Below, in pieces: positions 54,165-62,548 of a DNA stretch of 64,000 bases (its first letter is position 1; each line of letters starts with the position of its first letter). A program made the position numbers and the translations under genes. The notes under the pieces are model-generated. The model was not told where the DNA came from. It ran no database searches and was given only the letters and a program-made list of their open reading frames with translations. The stretch is from CAVSVP01 sp963731125 (GTDB lineage: Bacteria > Pseudomonadota > Gammaproteobacteria > Competibacterales > Competibacteraceae), in assembly GCA_963731125.1 (NCBI GenBank), contig CAVSVP010000013.1, positions 62,001-126,000 on the forward strand. The letters are read 5' to 3'.

Positions 54165-54921
54165 ACCGCCAGCGGTTAAATCCTAGGTGAAGGTTCATCA
54201 ATTAGGCAAACATCTTTAAGCAGGTTATGTACTGGAGCAGTAGCACTTTGCACGAAGTTGTTCATGTAATTGATGAACTGTTTCTAGGTGGTTTTGGCTA
54301 CGTCTCGCGTTTATCTTTACACAAACCGCATCGATCAGATCCCACTCCACCCAAGGCCGCTTAAAAACAAGAACATAATCGACTAATCGCGGCCGTTTCA
54401 AATATGTTACAACACCAAATAACATATTAACTAAATGATTTATAAAGTAATTTTTTTATAATAAAACGCCTTTCACAGTTGTCTGTTACACCTTCCGTAA
54501 ATCAATAAAACCCGATACTTTATTTTTAAGACATTGATTTAATTAAGCTAATAATAATTAACATCGCTTCATTTGCCATCGCAACAACATCACATTACAA
54601 ACAAGAATGGCACAAAATTAAAAATTAATATATTTTTCAATTACTTGAATTTTGGCATGGCAAGTGCTTCATAGTTTAAAAGTTTAATTTTTCAAATAGT
54701 AAAATCGTCACCTTTGCTTAATATTTTCTCAAAAAAGTAAAAAAAAATTTTTAAAATTTTGCTATTTAAATTCAATAAATAATTCAACAGCAATGTTTTT
54801 AATTTATTAATTTTCAGGAGAAAAGAAAAATTTATTTCGAAATTTTTGACCAAAGTAATCTTGGTATTGCCCTAATTAAATCGATAATGGCTGCTGCATT
54901 AATGTGTATTGGTAAAACATA
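54165..54921. other. AT-rich intergenic region upstream of the second deacetylase gene
   Basis: About 757 bp. A good sigma-54-type promoter is at 54653-54667 (separate entry). A 66-residue minus-strand frame (54225-54425) has no recognisable relatives and I do not call it a gene. The remainder is AT-rich upstream DNA that could hold activator sites. Confidence 0.55.
54653..54667 (+). promoter_or_regulatory. Sigma-54 -24/-12 promoter
   Basis: TGGCATG-GCAA-GTGC matches TGGCACG-N4-TTGC with the invariant GG and GC ten bases apart. It lies 255 bp before the deacetylase gene at 54922, with AT-rich DNA upstream where an enhancer-binding protein could bind. The VpsR-like activator at 11328-12734 is the obvious candidate. 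Confidence 0.62.
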
Positions 54922-57900
54922 ATGAAAATTGACAGAAATGATTGGATAAATCGATTAAGTCCTAGAGTCACGATATTACCGTTGTTTTCAGCGATACTTC
55001 TAGCCGTGCCCCTGGACCTAGCGCACGCGGTAAATGACAAAAAGACGGATATGCATTCCTGTTGGAACACAGAGAGTGAGTCCTTGGTCTTTTATGATGC
55101 GAAAAAGGAGGTGATTAATCAAAAGAAAAAAAAGGTGAAGCATCATCATGCGCAATGTATAGACTGGAACGTATTGAAAGGCCAGCAAAAGGGTTGGAAA
55201 AAGCAAGAATTCGTGAAAAAGCCCAAGAGGGAAAAAGGTTTCAAGGCGGTACCCAAGGTGAACCGGCAAATCACACCGGATTTTCCAGCGCCCCAGACCA
55301 GCGCTGCAATCCAGACCAGCACGAAAAGTTTGCAAAGCGTCGGCAGCGCACCCAGCACCAGCCTGCTAAGCCTGAGCAGCGCGAAAAGCGCCACGCTGAC
55401 CGCGGTGACCTATCAAGCGCTTACCGCCAATCAATACGGCAATGTCACTATCGATGGAGATTTGAGCGACTGGACGTTTGCCGAGCGGTTGAACCTGCCC
55501 CTCGACTTACCCCCCTACCTGGCCACGGGTGATGAACTCTACGGCCAATTTGACACGTCGACCTCGACCTATCTCATCGCCCTGAAATCCACCACCACGG
55601 TCATCGGTCCCAACACCACCTTGTGGCTAAACACTGACCAAAACGCCAGTACCGGCTATCTGGTCTGGGGCGCCTACGGTGGTGCCGAGTACTTCGTGAA
55701 TGTGTACAGCGATGCCACACCACACCTTTACGATAGCAGCTTCAACTGGATGGGTGGCCCACTGGACCATGCCTACAGCGCGGATCGCACGGTGCTGGAA
55801 ATCGCCATTCCGGCGAGCGCCTTACCGCCTCTCACACCGCCCCAGTCCATCAATCTCCTCGGGGATATCAACGACGCCCTGTTCCTCTTTCCCCAAGACT
55901 ACGCCACAGGCGGTCAATATACCCTGGCCGGCGCGCCGGAGGTGTTGCCGCCGCGCACCGACATGACCAAGCGCGTGGGGATCGTCTTAAGCGAGGCCAC
56001 CAAGGCGCAGTTCTGGGGCGACAAGGCCTACTCGCAGTTATTTATGTCACTGCAACATCAGGCGATGATGGCGGGCATTCCCTTTGATCTGCTCACCGAG
56101 AATGAATTAACGGACATTGCCAATCTCGTCAATTACGATGCCCTGATCTTTCCCTATTTTGCGTATGTGCCCGCGGCAATTCGCGATGCCGTTCACGAGA
56201 CCCTCTTCAAGGCCATCTACTATTACGGCATCGGCATCATTACCGCCGATAACTGGATGACCAACGATGCCACCGGAGCCGCTGTCCCAGGCGATTCCTA
56301 TCGCTATATGAAACAGCTGCTGGGCATTGGCCGTATCGATGGGGAGGGACCCGTGGCAATGACGGTCAATGCCGGCGATGTCAGCCATCCGGCGATGCGC
56401 GGCTACACCGCGAACGAATCGATCGCTGACTATGCACAAAACTGGTATAGCTATTTTGAAAATGTCCCAAATCAACCGGTGACAACCCTGGTCAACCAGA
56501 CCGTTACGGGCACCCATGCCGGCACCTACCCGGCCGTACTGGCCAGCGAAACCGGCGGGCGTCATGTGCATTTCGCTAACCTCGAGCTGCTGGGCGACAC
56601 CAATCTGGCCTGGCAGGCGCTGCAATGGGTCTTGTATGACAACCACGTACCCGTGGGCCTCAAACTCGGCCGCCATAAGAGCCTCTTTCTGTCGCGTAAC
56701 GATGTCGATCAGGCCCAAGAGTACGAGGAAGTACCTCTGGTGCATGTTCCACTGCTGGAGTTGATCAGCAGCTGGAAGACGAATTATAACTTCGTCGGCT
56801 CCTATTACATCGACATCGGCAACGATCCCGCAAATGGCCAGTGGACCGATTGGAACATTTCGGCCCCGCTGTTTCAGGACTATATCGCTTTGGATAATGA
56901 AGTCGGCACCCATTCGTGGACCCATCCCCATGACACCAACGCCTTGACCGCGGCGGAGATTGAATTCGAGTTTAACCAATCGATGAATGAGATTAGCACC
57001 AACCTCGGACCCACCTGGCACGGGCAGAACGTCCGCGGCGGTGCGGTCCCCGGCATGCCGGAGTCATTAACGACCGCCCAAACGATCCTGCAGCATTTGG
57101 ATTATCTGACCGGTGGCTACTCGGGTATTGGCGCCGGTTATCCGAATGCCCACGGCTATTTAACGCCCACGTCCGATAAAGTGTATTTCAGTCCGAATAT
57201 GTTCTTCGACTTTACGTTGATTGGGTTCGGCGTTCCGGTGTGGGACCCGGTCACGCAAACCTGGCAGCCCATGCCCTTAACCGCCGAAGAGGCCGAGGCA
57301 TTCTGGCAGGACCAATACAACAGTTTGCTAACCCACGCCTCGCAGCCCCTTATCCTCTGGCCCTGGCACGACTACGGCCCCACCACGAGCGCCGATCCGG
57401 TCACCGGCGATGGGTATACCGTGGCCATGTATGAAAATACCATTGCCATGGCGGCTCAGGATAATGCCGAGTTTGCCACCCTGGCCGATGCCGCCGCCCG
57501 CATCACCACCTTTCAGAACGCCCAGATGACGGTGGAACACGCTTCCGAGTCGGTGGTCAGCGTCAACGTCAATACCCCTAATGTCGGGACGTTCGCCCTG
57601 CGGCTCAATACCGAGCCGGGCACGGTCATCCAAAGCGTAGACAACTGGTACGCCTATCACGGCAACCAGGTCTTCCTGGATGAAGATGGCGGGAACTTCG
57701 TGGTGCGTCTTGGAGGGTCAGCAGACCCAGTGTCGCGGATCACCGCGTTGCCCATGCGGGCCAGCTTGATATCCTTGAGCGGTAACGGTACCCAGTTGAG
57801 CTTCACCCTGGAGGGTGAAGGGCAAGCGCAGGTTATGCTCAGTGGCAATCCAAGTAATTTCACCATCACCGGCGCTGACAGCATTACTCCCCTCGGTGGC

Positions 57901-57963
57901 AATGCGGTTGGCATCAACTTCGATACACTGGGGACTCACGCGGTCAATATTACACCCAACTGA
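54922..57963 (+). CDS. Secreted PelA/Agd3-like polysaccharide deacetylase (short paralogue)
   Basis: A 1,013-residue paralogue of 40115-44401, nearly identical from the CBM9-like domain to the post-deacetylase beta-sandwich. It has a signal peptide (MKIDRNDWINRLSPRVTILP...), a basic region, CBM9-like VTIDGDLSDWTFAERL, and a Rossmann-like part from TKRVGIVLSEATKAQFWGDK. The deacetylase has YYIDIGND, HSWTHPHDTN (His664, His668), RGGAVPG and LILWPWHDYG. It ends after GINFDTLGTHAVNITPN, just where the longer paralogue moves into its cadherin-like and GLYDP modules. It therefore lacks the presumed surface-binding part and may act as the soluble or periplasmic form. A strong terminator follows. Confidence 0.82.
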   Translation: MKIDRNDWINRLSPRVTILPLFSAILLAVPLDLAHAVNDKKTDMHSCWNTESESLVFYDAKKEVINQKKKKVKHHHAQCIDWNVLKGQQKGWKKQEFVKKPKREKGFKAVPKVNRQITPDFPAPQTSAAIQTSTKSLQSVGSAPSTSLLSLSSAKSATLTAVTYQALTANQYGNVTIDGDLSDWTFAERLNLPLDLPPYLATGDELYGQFDTSTSTYLIALKSTTTVIGPNTTLWLNTDQNASTGYLVWGAYGGAEYFVNVYSDATPHLYDSSFNWMGGPLDHAYSADRTVLEIAIPASALPPLTPPQSINLLGDINDALFLFPQDYATGGQYTLAGAPEVLPPRTDMTKRVGIVLSEATKAQFWGDKAYSQLFMSLQHQAMMAGIPFDLLTENELTDIANLVNYDALIFPYFAYVPAAIRDAVHETLFKAIYYYGIGIITADNWMTNDATGAAVPGDSYRYMKQLLGIGRIDGEGPVAMTVNAGDVSHPAMRGYTANESIADYAQNWYSYFENVPNQPVTTLVNQTVTGTHAGTYPAVLASETGGRHVHFANLELLGDTNLAWQALQWVLYDNHVPVGLKLGRHKSLFLSRNDVDQAQEYEEVPLVHVPLLELISSWKTNYNFVGSYYIDIGNDPANGQWTDWNISAPLFQDYIALDNEVGTHSWTHPHDTNALTAAEIEFEFNQSMNEISTNLGPTWHGQNVRGGAVPGMPESLTTAQTILQHLDYLTGGYSGIGAGYPNAHGYLTPTSDKVYFSPNMFFDFTLIGFGVPVWDPVTQTWQPMPLTAEEAEAFWQDQYNSLLTHASQPLILWPWHDYGPTTSADPVTGDGYTVAMYENTIAMAAQDNAEFATLADAAARITTFQNAQMTVEHASESVVSVNVNTPNVGTFALRLNTEPGTVIQSVDNWYAYHGNQVFLDEDGGNFVVRLGGSADPVSRITALPMRASLISLSGNGTQLSFTLEGEGQAQVMLSGNPSNFTITGADSITPLGGNAVGINFDTLGTHAVNITPN

Positions 57964-58006
57964 ACCAGTAGCATGAAGGGAGGTCAATGGACTAACGGTT
58001 AAAGAA

Positions 58007-58053
58007 AACAATTGGTGCCGCGGCATAAGCCGCGGCACCAATTGTTATTTTTT
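58007..58053. terminator. Bidirectional intrinsic terminator
   Basis: Perfect 18-bp stem AACAATTGGTGCCGCGGC / GCCGCGGCACCAATTGTT with loop ATAA, followed by TATTTTTT on the plus strand and preceded by an A-rich stretch (AAAGAAA) that serves as a T-tract on the minus strand. It sits between two convergent genes, 54922-57963 and 58054-59445. Confidence 0.92.
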
Positions 58054-59445
58054 CTAACGGCATGAAACCTGCCAGGCATCCAGCGAAAGTCGTTTCTTCA
58101 AAAAATCAAAGTTCATACGGTTAGCTTCTGGGCAGAATGCTGAGGTGGAAAGATTATACTCTATGCCAAAAACCGCCTTACCCGCTGCTACAAAAGGCTG
58201 CAACATTTCGCATTCATTGTACTGAAAACATTCTTCGTTAACCGCAAAATCAAACGCATCGATTAGATCACGGATTTGGTCAAGATCATTTTTTAAACCC
58301 ACAGCTAGACCCCGTTTATGAGCCGCTTCAGCGATAGCTAGGTTATAGTTAAGTTGATCCTGATAGGTAAGACGCATGCCGGTATTATTCGTGTAACTAT
58401 CCACGTTATCGGGATCAAGCGCATCACAATTCTTTTGAACCGCCATATCCATGCGAGCTTCCATAATCGGTAGCAAAATATCCAGCCGACGTATGTCTAA
58501 CCATTTTTCACCCGGCCAACCATCCAGATTTTGACCCTTTACTTCCGACGGAAACTGCTGAGCATCAGGACGCCAATCTTCAAAGCTTCCTGCGCTAAAA
58601 TAGCAAATTACTTTCTTTCCCTGAGAGTGGAGATTATCGATAACCGACTTGGGAGTATCAAAAAGATCCAAATTATAGACATCAACATCCAATGAAGTGT
58701 CTACTGCCCCCGTATATTGAACCTGCCAACGGTTGCCAGGAGCTGGCTGCCACCAGGCGCCGGGATTGACAGGTGGTTCCGAACTCGGTGGCAACGGTGA
58801 TTCTGAACTCGGTGGCAGAGAGGCTTGGTCCGACAAAGAAAGGTCTAAGGCAAGATAATCTAACTGACTATTATCTAACGAACTTAAAGTAGAATACCGC
58901 AGTTTTACTCTCTGTCGGCTATCGATAAACCGGGTTGGTTCAGCACTGATCGTTTTTGTTATCATTTCCCAATTCCAAGAGGAGACCTGAGCGTTATCCA
59001 TGATTTTTATCCATTTGCCGGAGTCAACATCAAGAAGATAAAAAAACCATTTTTGATGATCACTGTCGGGTCCGCGAAAATTAGCATGCACCGACATATC
59101 CTCTAGCAGTGCCGTGTCAATATTTTTTAACCGAAAAACAATAATTCCTTTATAGCCTCTTTCATCTGGCATGAATTCGATAAACTCACTCCAATCCTCA
59201 TCACATAAAGATTCTAGGGGTTGTTGACTCGAAGAGCCTTTTTTGTCAATCAATCTGCTTGGACAGAAACTTTCGGCGAGTACTGGGAAAGATATTAATG
59301 ACATTAACACAAAAGATAAGAAAACAGATTTAATTGTGATTATAGTCGGTTTACTCTTTAGGCCTATCACTGTTGGTTCAAGTAGTTTTTCATTTATGAT
59401 TGTTTTTTTATTTAGGAAAATCCACTTAGGTTTTTTTAATTTCAT
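58054..59445 (-). CDS. GH114-family endo-alpha-1,4-polygalactosaminidase-like protein
   Basis: 463 residues from ATG at 59445 (an upstream ATG at 59493 is also in frame). The N-terminus has a long basic stretch before a hydrophobic segment (SVFLSFVLMSLISFPVLAES, about 38-58), either a signal peptide or an anchor. Residues about 60-215 are a beta domain with no clear family (YKGIIVFRLKNIDTALLEDM), then a Pro/Ser linker. GH114 fills about 225-463: YNLDLFD, VICYFSAGSFEDWRPDA, EKWLDIRRLD, CDALDPDNVDSYTNN, VGLKNDLDQ and NEECFQYNEC. The usual VEPDN reads LDPDN here. It is the only leftward gene on the right side of the locus and borders the hemL side. Confidence 0.85.
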   Translation of the reverse strand: MKLKKPKWIFLNKKTIINEKLLEPTVIGLKSKPTIITIKSVFLSFVLMSLISFPVLAESFCPSRLIDKKGSSSQQPLESLCDEDWSEFIEFMPDERGYKGIIVFRLKNIDTALLEDMSVHANFRGPDSDHQKWFFYLLDVDSGKWIKIMDNAQVSSWNWEMITKTISAEPTRFIDSRQRVKLRYSTLSSLDNSQLDYLALDLSLSDQASLPPSSESPLPPSSEPPVNPGAWWQPAPGNRWQVQYTGAVDTSLDVDVYNLDLFDTPKSVIDNLHSQGKKVICYFSAGSFEDWRPDAQQFPSEVKGQNLDGWPGEKWLDIRRLDILLPIMEARMDMAVQKNCDALDPDNVDSYTNNTGMRLTYQDQLNYNLAIAEAAHKRGLAVGLKNDLDQIRDLIDAFDFAVNEECFQYNECEMLQPFVAAGKAVFGIEYNLSTSAFCPEANRMNFDFLKKRLSLDAWQVSCR

Positions 59446-59493
59446 GACGTTCGCTTTGTATCCTAAATACACTAAAATTGTTCTTGAGAGCAA

Positions 59494-60000
59494 TTATTAT
59501 GCCTATAGATGAATCGCCGCCATATCATAACACCGGCACCCTATAGTTAGCCCTAGGAACAGTGAAAAAGGAATACTACTGTCTTTATTTGGTGACATTA
59601 GCCGGAATTATACGAGATAAAACTACTGTTAATTTTCAAACACTATAGATCAGTTAAATAAGCCTTTGATTTTTATAGAAATATCTTTGGCTAATCCACA
59701 TATAGCGAGGATAAGAAATTGTTTTTTATCAGCGACAGTAAATAATTATTGACTGATTAAATAATTTCTATTTTTGAAACTATTGATGTCTATTTTTAAC
59801 ATTTAACGTTTCTTTTTTACGATCAACCTCTACTTTAATCAATTAATGTCTACCGCTGATCTCGACTCAAACTCTCTTTACCAATAGATGTCGTCATTAA
59901 TAAACTCATGAAAAAAAGAGGTCGCAAGAATATACACACTTTTCATTATTTCGCTTCATGCGGCAATGACTCTTTCATTCAACCATGTAGGATATTCAAT
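59494..60000. other. AT-rich region at the right edge of the accessory locus, upstream of hemL
   Basis: About 500 bp, AT-rich, with no gene I can support. An in-frame ATG at 59908 would lengthen HemL by 31 residues, but these are unlike the family. The hemL promoter must lie here. No tRNA, integrase or clear direct repeat marking an attachment site is seen. Confidence 0.55.
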
Positions 60001-61281
60001 ATGACTCGATCTCACGCACTGTTTGCCGAAGCACAGCGCTATATCCCCGGCGGCGTTAACTCGCCGGTGCGCGCTTTTCGTAGCGTAGGCGGTGAGCCCG
60101 TCTTTTTTAAGCGCGGAGAAGGTGCCTATCTGTATGACGAGGACGAGCAGCGCTACATTGACTATGTCGGCTCCTGGGGTCCCATGATTGCCGGCCACGC
60201 CCATCCGGCAGTCGTGCGAGCCGTCCAGGAAACCGCGGCTGCAGGTCTGAGCTTTGGAGCTCCTACGGCCATGGAAACCGCCCTGGCCAAAAAAATCTGC
60301 GAGTCAATCCCCTCCATCGAACTCGTGCGGATGTGCAACTCCGGCACGGAAGCCACCATGAGCGCTATCCGTCTGGCCCGCGCGATTACCGGCCGGGACG
60401 GCATTATCAAATTCGAGGGTTGCTATCATGGCCATTCCGATGCTCTGTTGGTCAAAGCCGGCTCCGGCGCCTTGACCCTGGGCGTACCCACTTCCCCAGG
60501 CGTCCCGGCGGATCTGGCCACGCATACCCTGACTCTGACCTTTAACGATCTCGAAGGCATTCACGAGACGTTTCGCGTGTTGGGTGAAAAGATCGCTTGT
60601 ATTATCGTGGAGCCCGTGGCCGGCAACATGAACTGCATTCCTCCGGTGCCCGGATTTTTGGAAGGTTTGCGCCAAGTCTGTAACGACTACGGCAGCGTGC
60701 TTATCTTCGATGAGGTGATGACCGGCTTTCGGGTTGCCCTGGGCGGCGCTCAAGTACGCTACGACGTCATGCCGGATTTAACGACGCTTGGCAAAGTCAT
60801 CGGCGGCGGCATGCCGGTGGGCGCTTTTGGCGGACGGCGGGAAATAATGGAGCAACTCGCCCCGCTTGGCCCCGTTTACCAGGCTGGAACCTTGTCCGGT
60901 AACCCGGTTGCCATGGCGGCAGGACTTGCTACCCTGAATCTCATCTCTGAACCCGGTTTTTTTACTGCGCTGGAAGCGAAAACGCGGGCCTTTACGGAGG
61001 GTATGGTCGCAACCGCCGAGGCGGTAGGCACTCCGCTGACGGCCAACCTGGCGGGCGGTATGTTTGGGCTGTTCTTCACCACGGACAGGAGCGTAACCCG
61101 TTACGCCCAGGCCACGGCCTGTCACCTGGAGCGCTTTAAGGCTTTTTTCCATGGCATGTTAACAGCAGGAATATACTTAGCGCCCTCCGCCTTCGAAGCC
61201 GGCTTTATGTCGTCGGCTCACACTGATGCGGACATCGAGGCGACCCTGGCTGCCGCCAGACAAGTATTGGCAAAGCTGTGA
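60001..61281 (+). CDS. hemL: Glutamate-1-semialdehyde 2,1-aminomutase HemL
   Basis: PLP enzyme that converts glutamate-1-semialdehyde to 5-aminolevulinate in tetrapyrrole synthesis. The 426-residue protein starts MTRSHALFAEAQRYIPGGVN at 60001, the usual family start. Conserved parts include NSPVRAFRSVGG, MCNSGTEATMSAIRLARA, YHGHSDALLVKAGSG, LIFDEVMTGFR and the PLP-lysine segment TTLGKVIGGGMPVGAFGG. It ends the accessory region. Its expected neighbours thiD-thiE are 48.7 kb to the left. Confidence 0.95.
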   Translation: MTRSHALFAEAQRYIPGGVNSPVRAFRSVGGEPVFFKRGEGAYLYDEDEQRYIDYVGSWGPMIAGHAHPAVVRAVQETAAAGLSFGAPTAMETALAKKICESIPSIELVRMCNSGTEATMSAIRLARAITGRDGIIKFEGCYHGHSDALLVKAGSGALTLGVPTSPGVPADLATHTLTLTFNDLEGIHETFRVLGEKIACIIVEPVAGNMNCIPPVPGFLEGLRQVCNDYGSVLIFDEVMTGFRVALGGAQVRYDVMPDLTTLGKVIGGGMPVGAFGGRREIMEQLAPLGPVYQAGTLSGNPVAMAAGLATLNLISEPGFFTALEAKTRAFTEGMVATAEAVGTPLTANLAGGMFGLFFTTDRSVTRYAQATACHLERFKAFFHGMLTAGIYLAPSAFEAGFMSSAHTDADIEATLAAARQVLAKL

Positions 61282-61302
61282 GTCTCTGCCCCGCCGATTC
61301 CT

Positions 61303-61593
61303 TTAACGATCCGAATGTCCCAGGTTTTTGCCCGGTGCAATGCGATCCCGCACGCGTTGTTTAATTTCCTTGGCCTCGGGAAAACGGCCCTGCTCTTGCC
61401 GTGACCAGAGCAATTCTCCGGCCGTTCGGATTTCGAAAACACCGCCGCTACCGGGTATCAGGGCCACCTCACCAAGCTCAGTCTCAAAGGTGCTGAGAAG
61501 TTCCTGAGCTAACCATGCCGCCCGCAGCAGCCAGCGGCATTGGGTGCAATAAATAATTTCTACCCGAGGAGTTGGCATAGGCTTCTCACTCAC
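61303..61593 (-). CDS. SelT/SelW/SelH (Rdx) family thioredoxin-like protein
   Basis: A 96-residue small protein with the redox motif CTQC in VEIIYCTQCRWLLRAAWLAQ near the N-terminus and the family segment ALIPGSGGVFEI followed by FPEAKEIKQRVRDRI. Bacterial Rdx proteins often have Cys where animals have selenocysteine. Function is not established. The ATG overlaps the mtgA stop by four bases, so it is the second gene of an mtgA operon. Confidence 0.88.
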   Translation of the reverse strand: MSEKPMPTPRVEIIYCTQCRWLLRAAWLAQELLSTFETELGEVALIPGSGGVFEIRTAGELLWSRQEQGRFPEAKEIKQRVRDRIAPGKNLGHSDR

Positions 61594-62354
61594 AGGCTTC
61601 TCAGATAACGAATACCGCCAAGCTGGCGCATTTGCTGAAGTATCCAGGCTTGGCGCTCGCGTACATAACTGGAAGGAGCGTCTACCTGGTAATACAATGG
61701 ATTAGGCAAGACAGCCGCTAGCAAGGCCGCCTCTTCACGATTCAGCTGACCCGCCGATTTTTGGAAAAACCGCCGGCTAGCGGCCTCCACGCCAAACGTC
61801 TGTTCGCCCAGTTCGGCAATGTTCAGATAGACTTCCAAAATTCGCTGCTTGGACCATAACATTTCTAATAACATGGTAAACCAGGCTTCGAGACCTTTAC
61901 GCAGCAGGCTACGCCCGGGCCACAGATAAAGATTTTTGGCTACCTGCTGGCTGATGGTACTGGCACCACGCAACGTTTTGCCCACCAATCTATCATCTAA
62001 AGCCTGCTTAATGGCCGCAAAATCAAACCCGCCGTGGAAAGCGAATTTCTGATCCTCCCCAGCTACCACCGCCAGCGCCATGAAAGGTGATATGTTTTCG
62101 TAAGCCATCCAGCGGTAGCGGATAGCCGGCTCTGCGCTTTGCTTCACCTCGTCATTCTGGAAGTAACGCTGGATCATAAAACTGGATGTGGGCGGCGGCA
62201 ACCATCGGAAAATAAGCACGAGCCCCAGGGAAACCAGCACAAAGATGAGTAGGCAGCGGGACACTGACCGCAGGATCCATCCTCCTACCCAGGAAAAGCG
62301 TCGGGCGTGGGCAGATTTTTTGCTTGACTTTTTGGCTTGTTTTGCAGAGGGCAT
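61590..62354 (-). CDS. mtgA: Monofunctional biosynthetic peptidoglycan transglycosylase MtgA
   Basis: GT51 enzyme that polymerises lipid II into glycan strands at the inner membrane. From ATG at 62354 it has 254 residues, close to the E. coli length; an ATG at 62447 would add 31 unlikely residues. One N-terminal membrane anchor (LIFVLVSLGLVLIF) precedes the GT51 motifs AVVAGEDQKFAFHGGFD (catalytic Glu), GASTISQQVAKNLYLWPGRS, KRILEVYLN-type KQRILEVYLNIAELG and FGVEAASRRFF. Confidence 0.92.
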   Translation of the reverse strand: MPSAKQAKKSSKKSAHARRFSWVGGWILRSVSRCLLIFVLVSLGLVLIFRWLPPPTSSFMIQRYFQNDEVKQSAEPAIRYRWMAYENISPFMALAVVAGEDQKFAFHGGFDFAAIKQALDDRLVGKTLRGASTISQQVAKNLYLWPGRSLLRKGLEAWFTMLLEMLWSKQRILEVYLNIAELGEQTFGVEAASRRFFQKSAGQLNREEAALLAAVLPNPLYYQVDAPSSYVRERQAWILQQMRQLGGIRYLRSL

Positions 62355-62548
62355 TGATTCAAGAAAACTTCCATTTCTGCTACAGCATACCTGATTCGCC
62401 TGCCCACTGACTACCGGTTCGGCGCCGGCAGTGCTTGCTATTGGCACTGATCGCCTCCGCTCATCACCAAATGGCGATGGTGCTCAACAGGAGAGCGATA
62501 ACCTAACGAAGCCTATCCTGCTGACTGTCTCCATGCTGAATGAGCGGG

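Noticed and set aside
54225..54425. A 66-residue minus-strand frame between the GH114 and deacetylase genes
   Set aside because: No recognisable family, no Shine-Dalgarno, and it sits in AT-rich promoter-like DNA; probably chance.
59494..60000. Attachment site or tRNA at the right edge of the accessory region
   Set aside because: No tRNA cloverleaf, no integrase gene, and no direct repeat shared with the thiE end could be found by eye.
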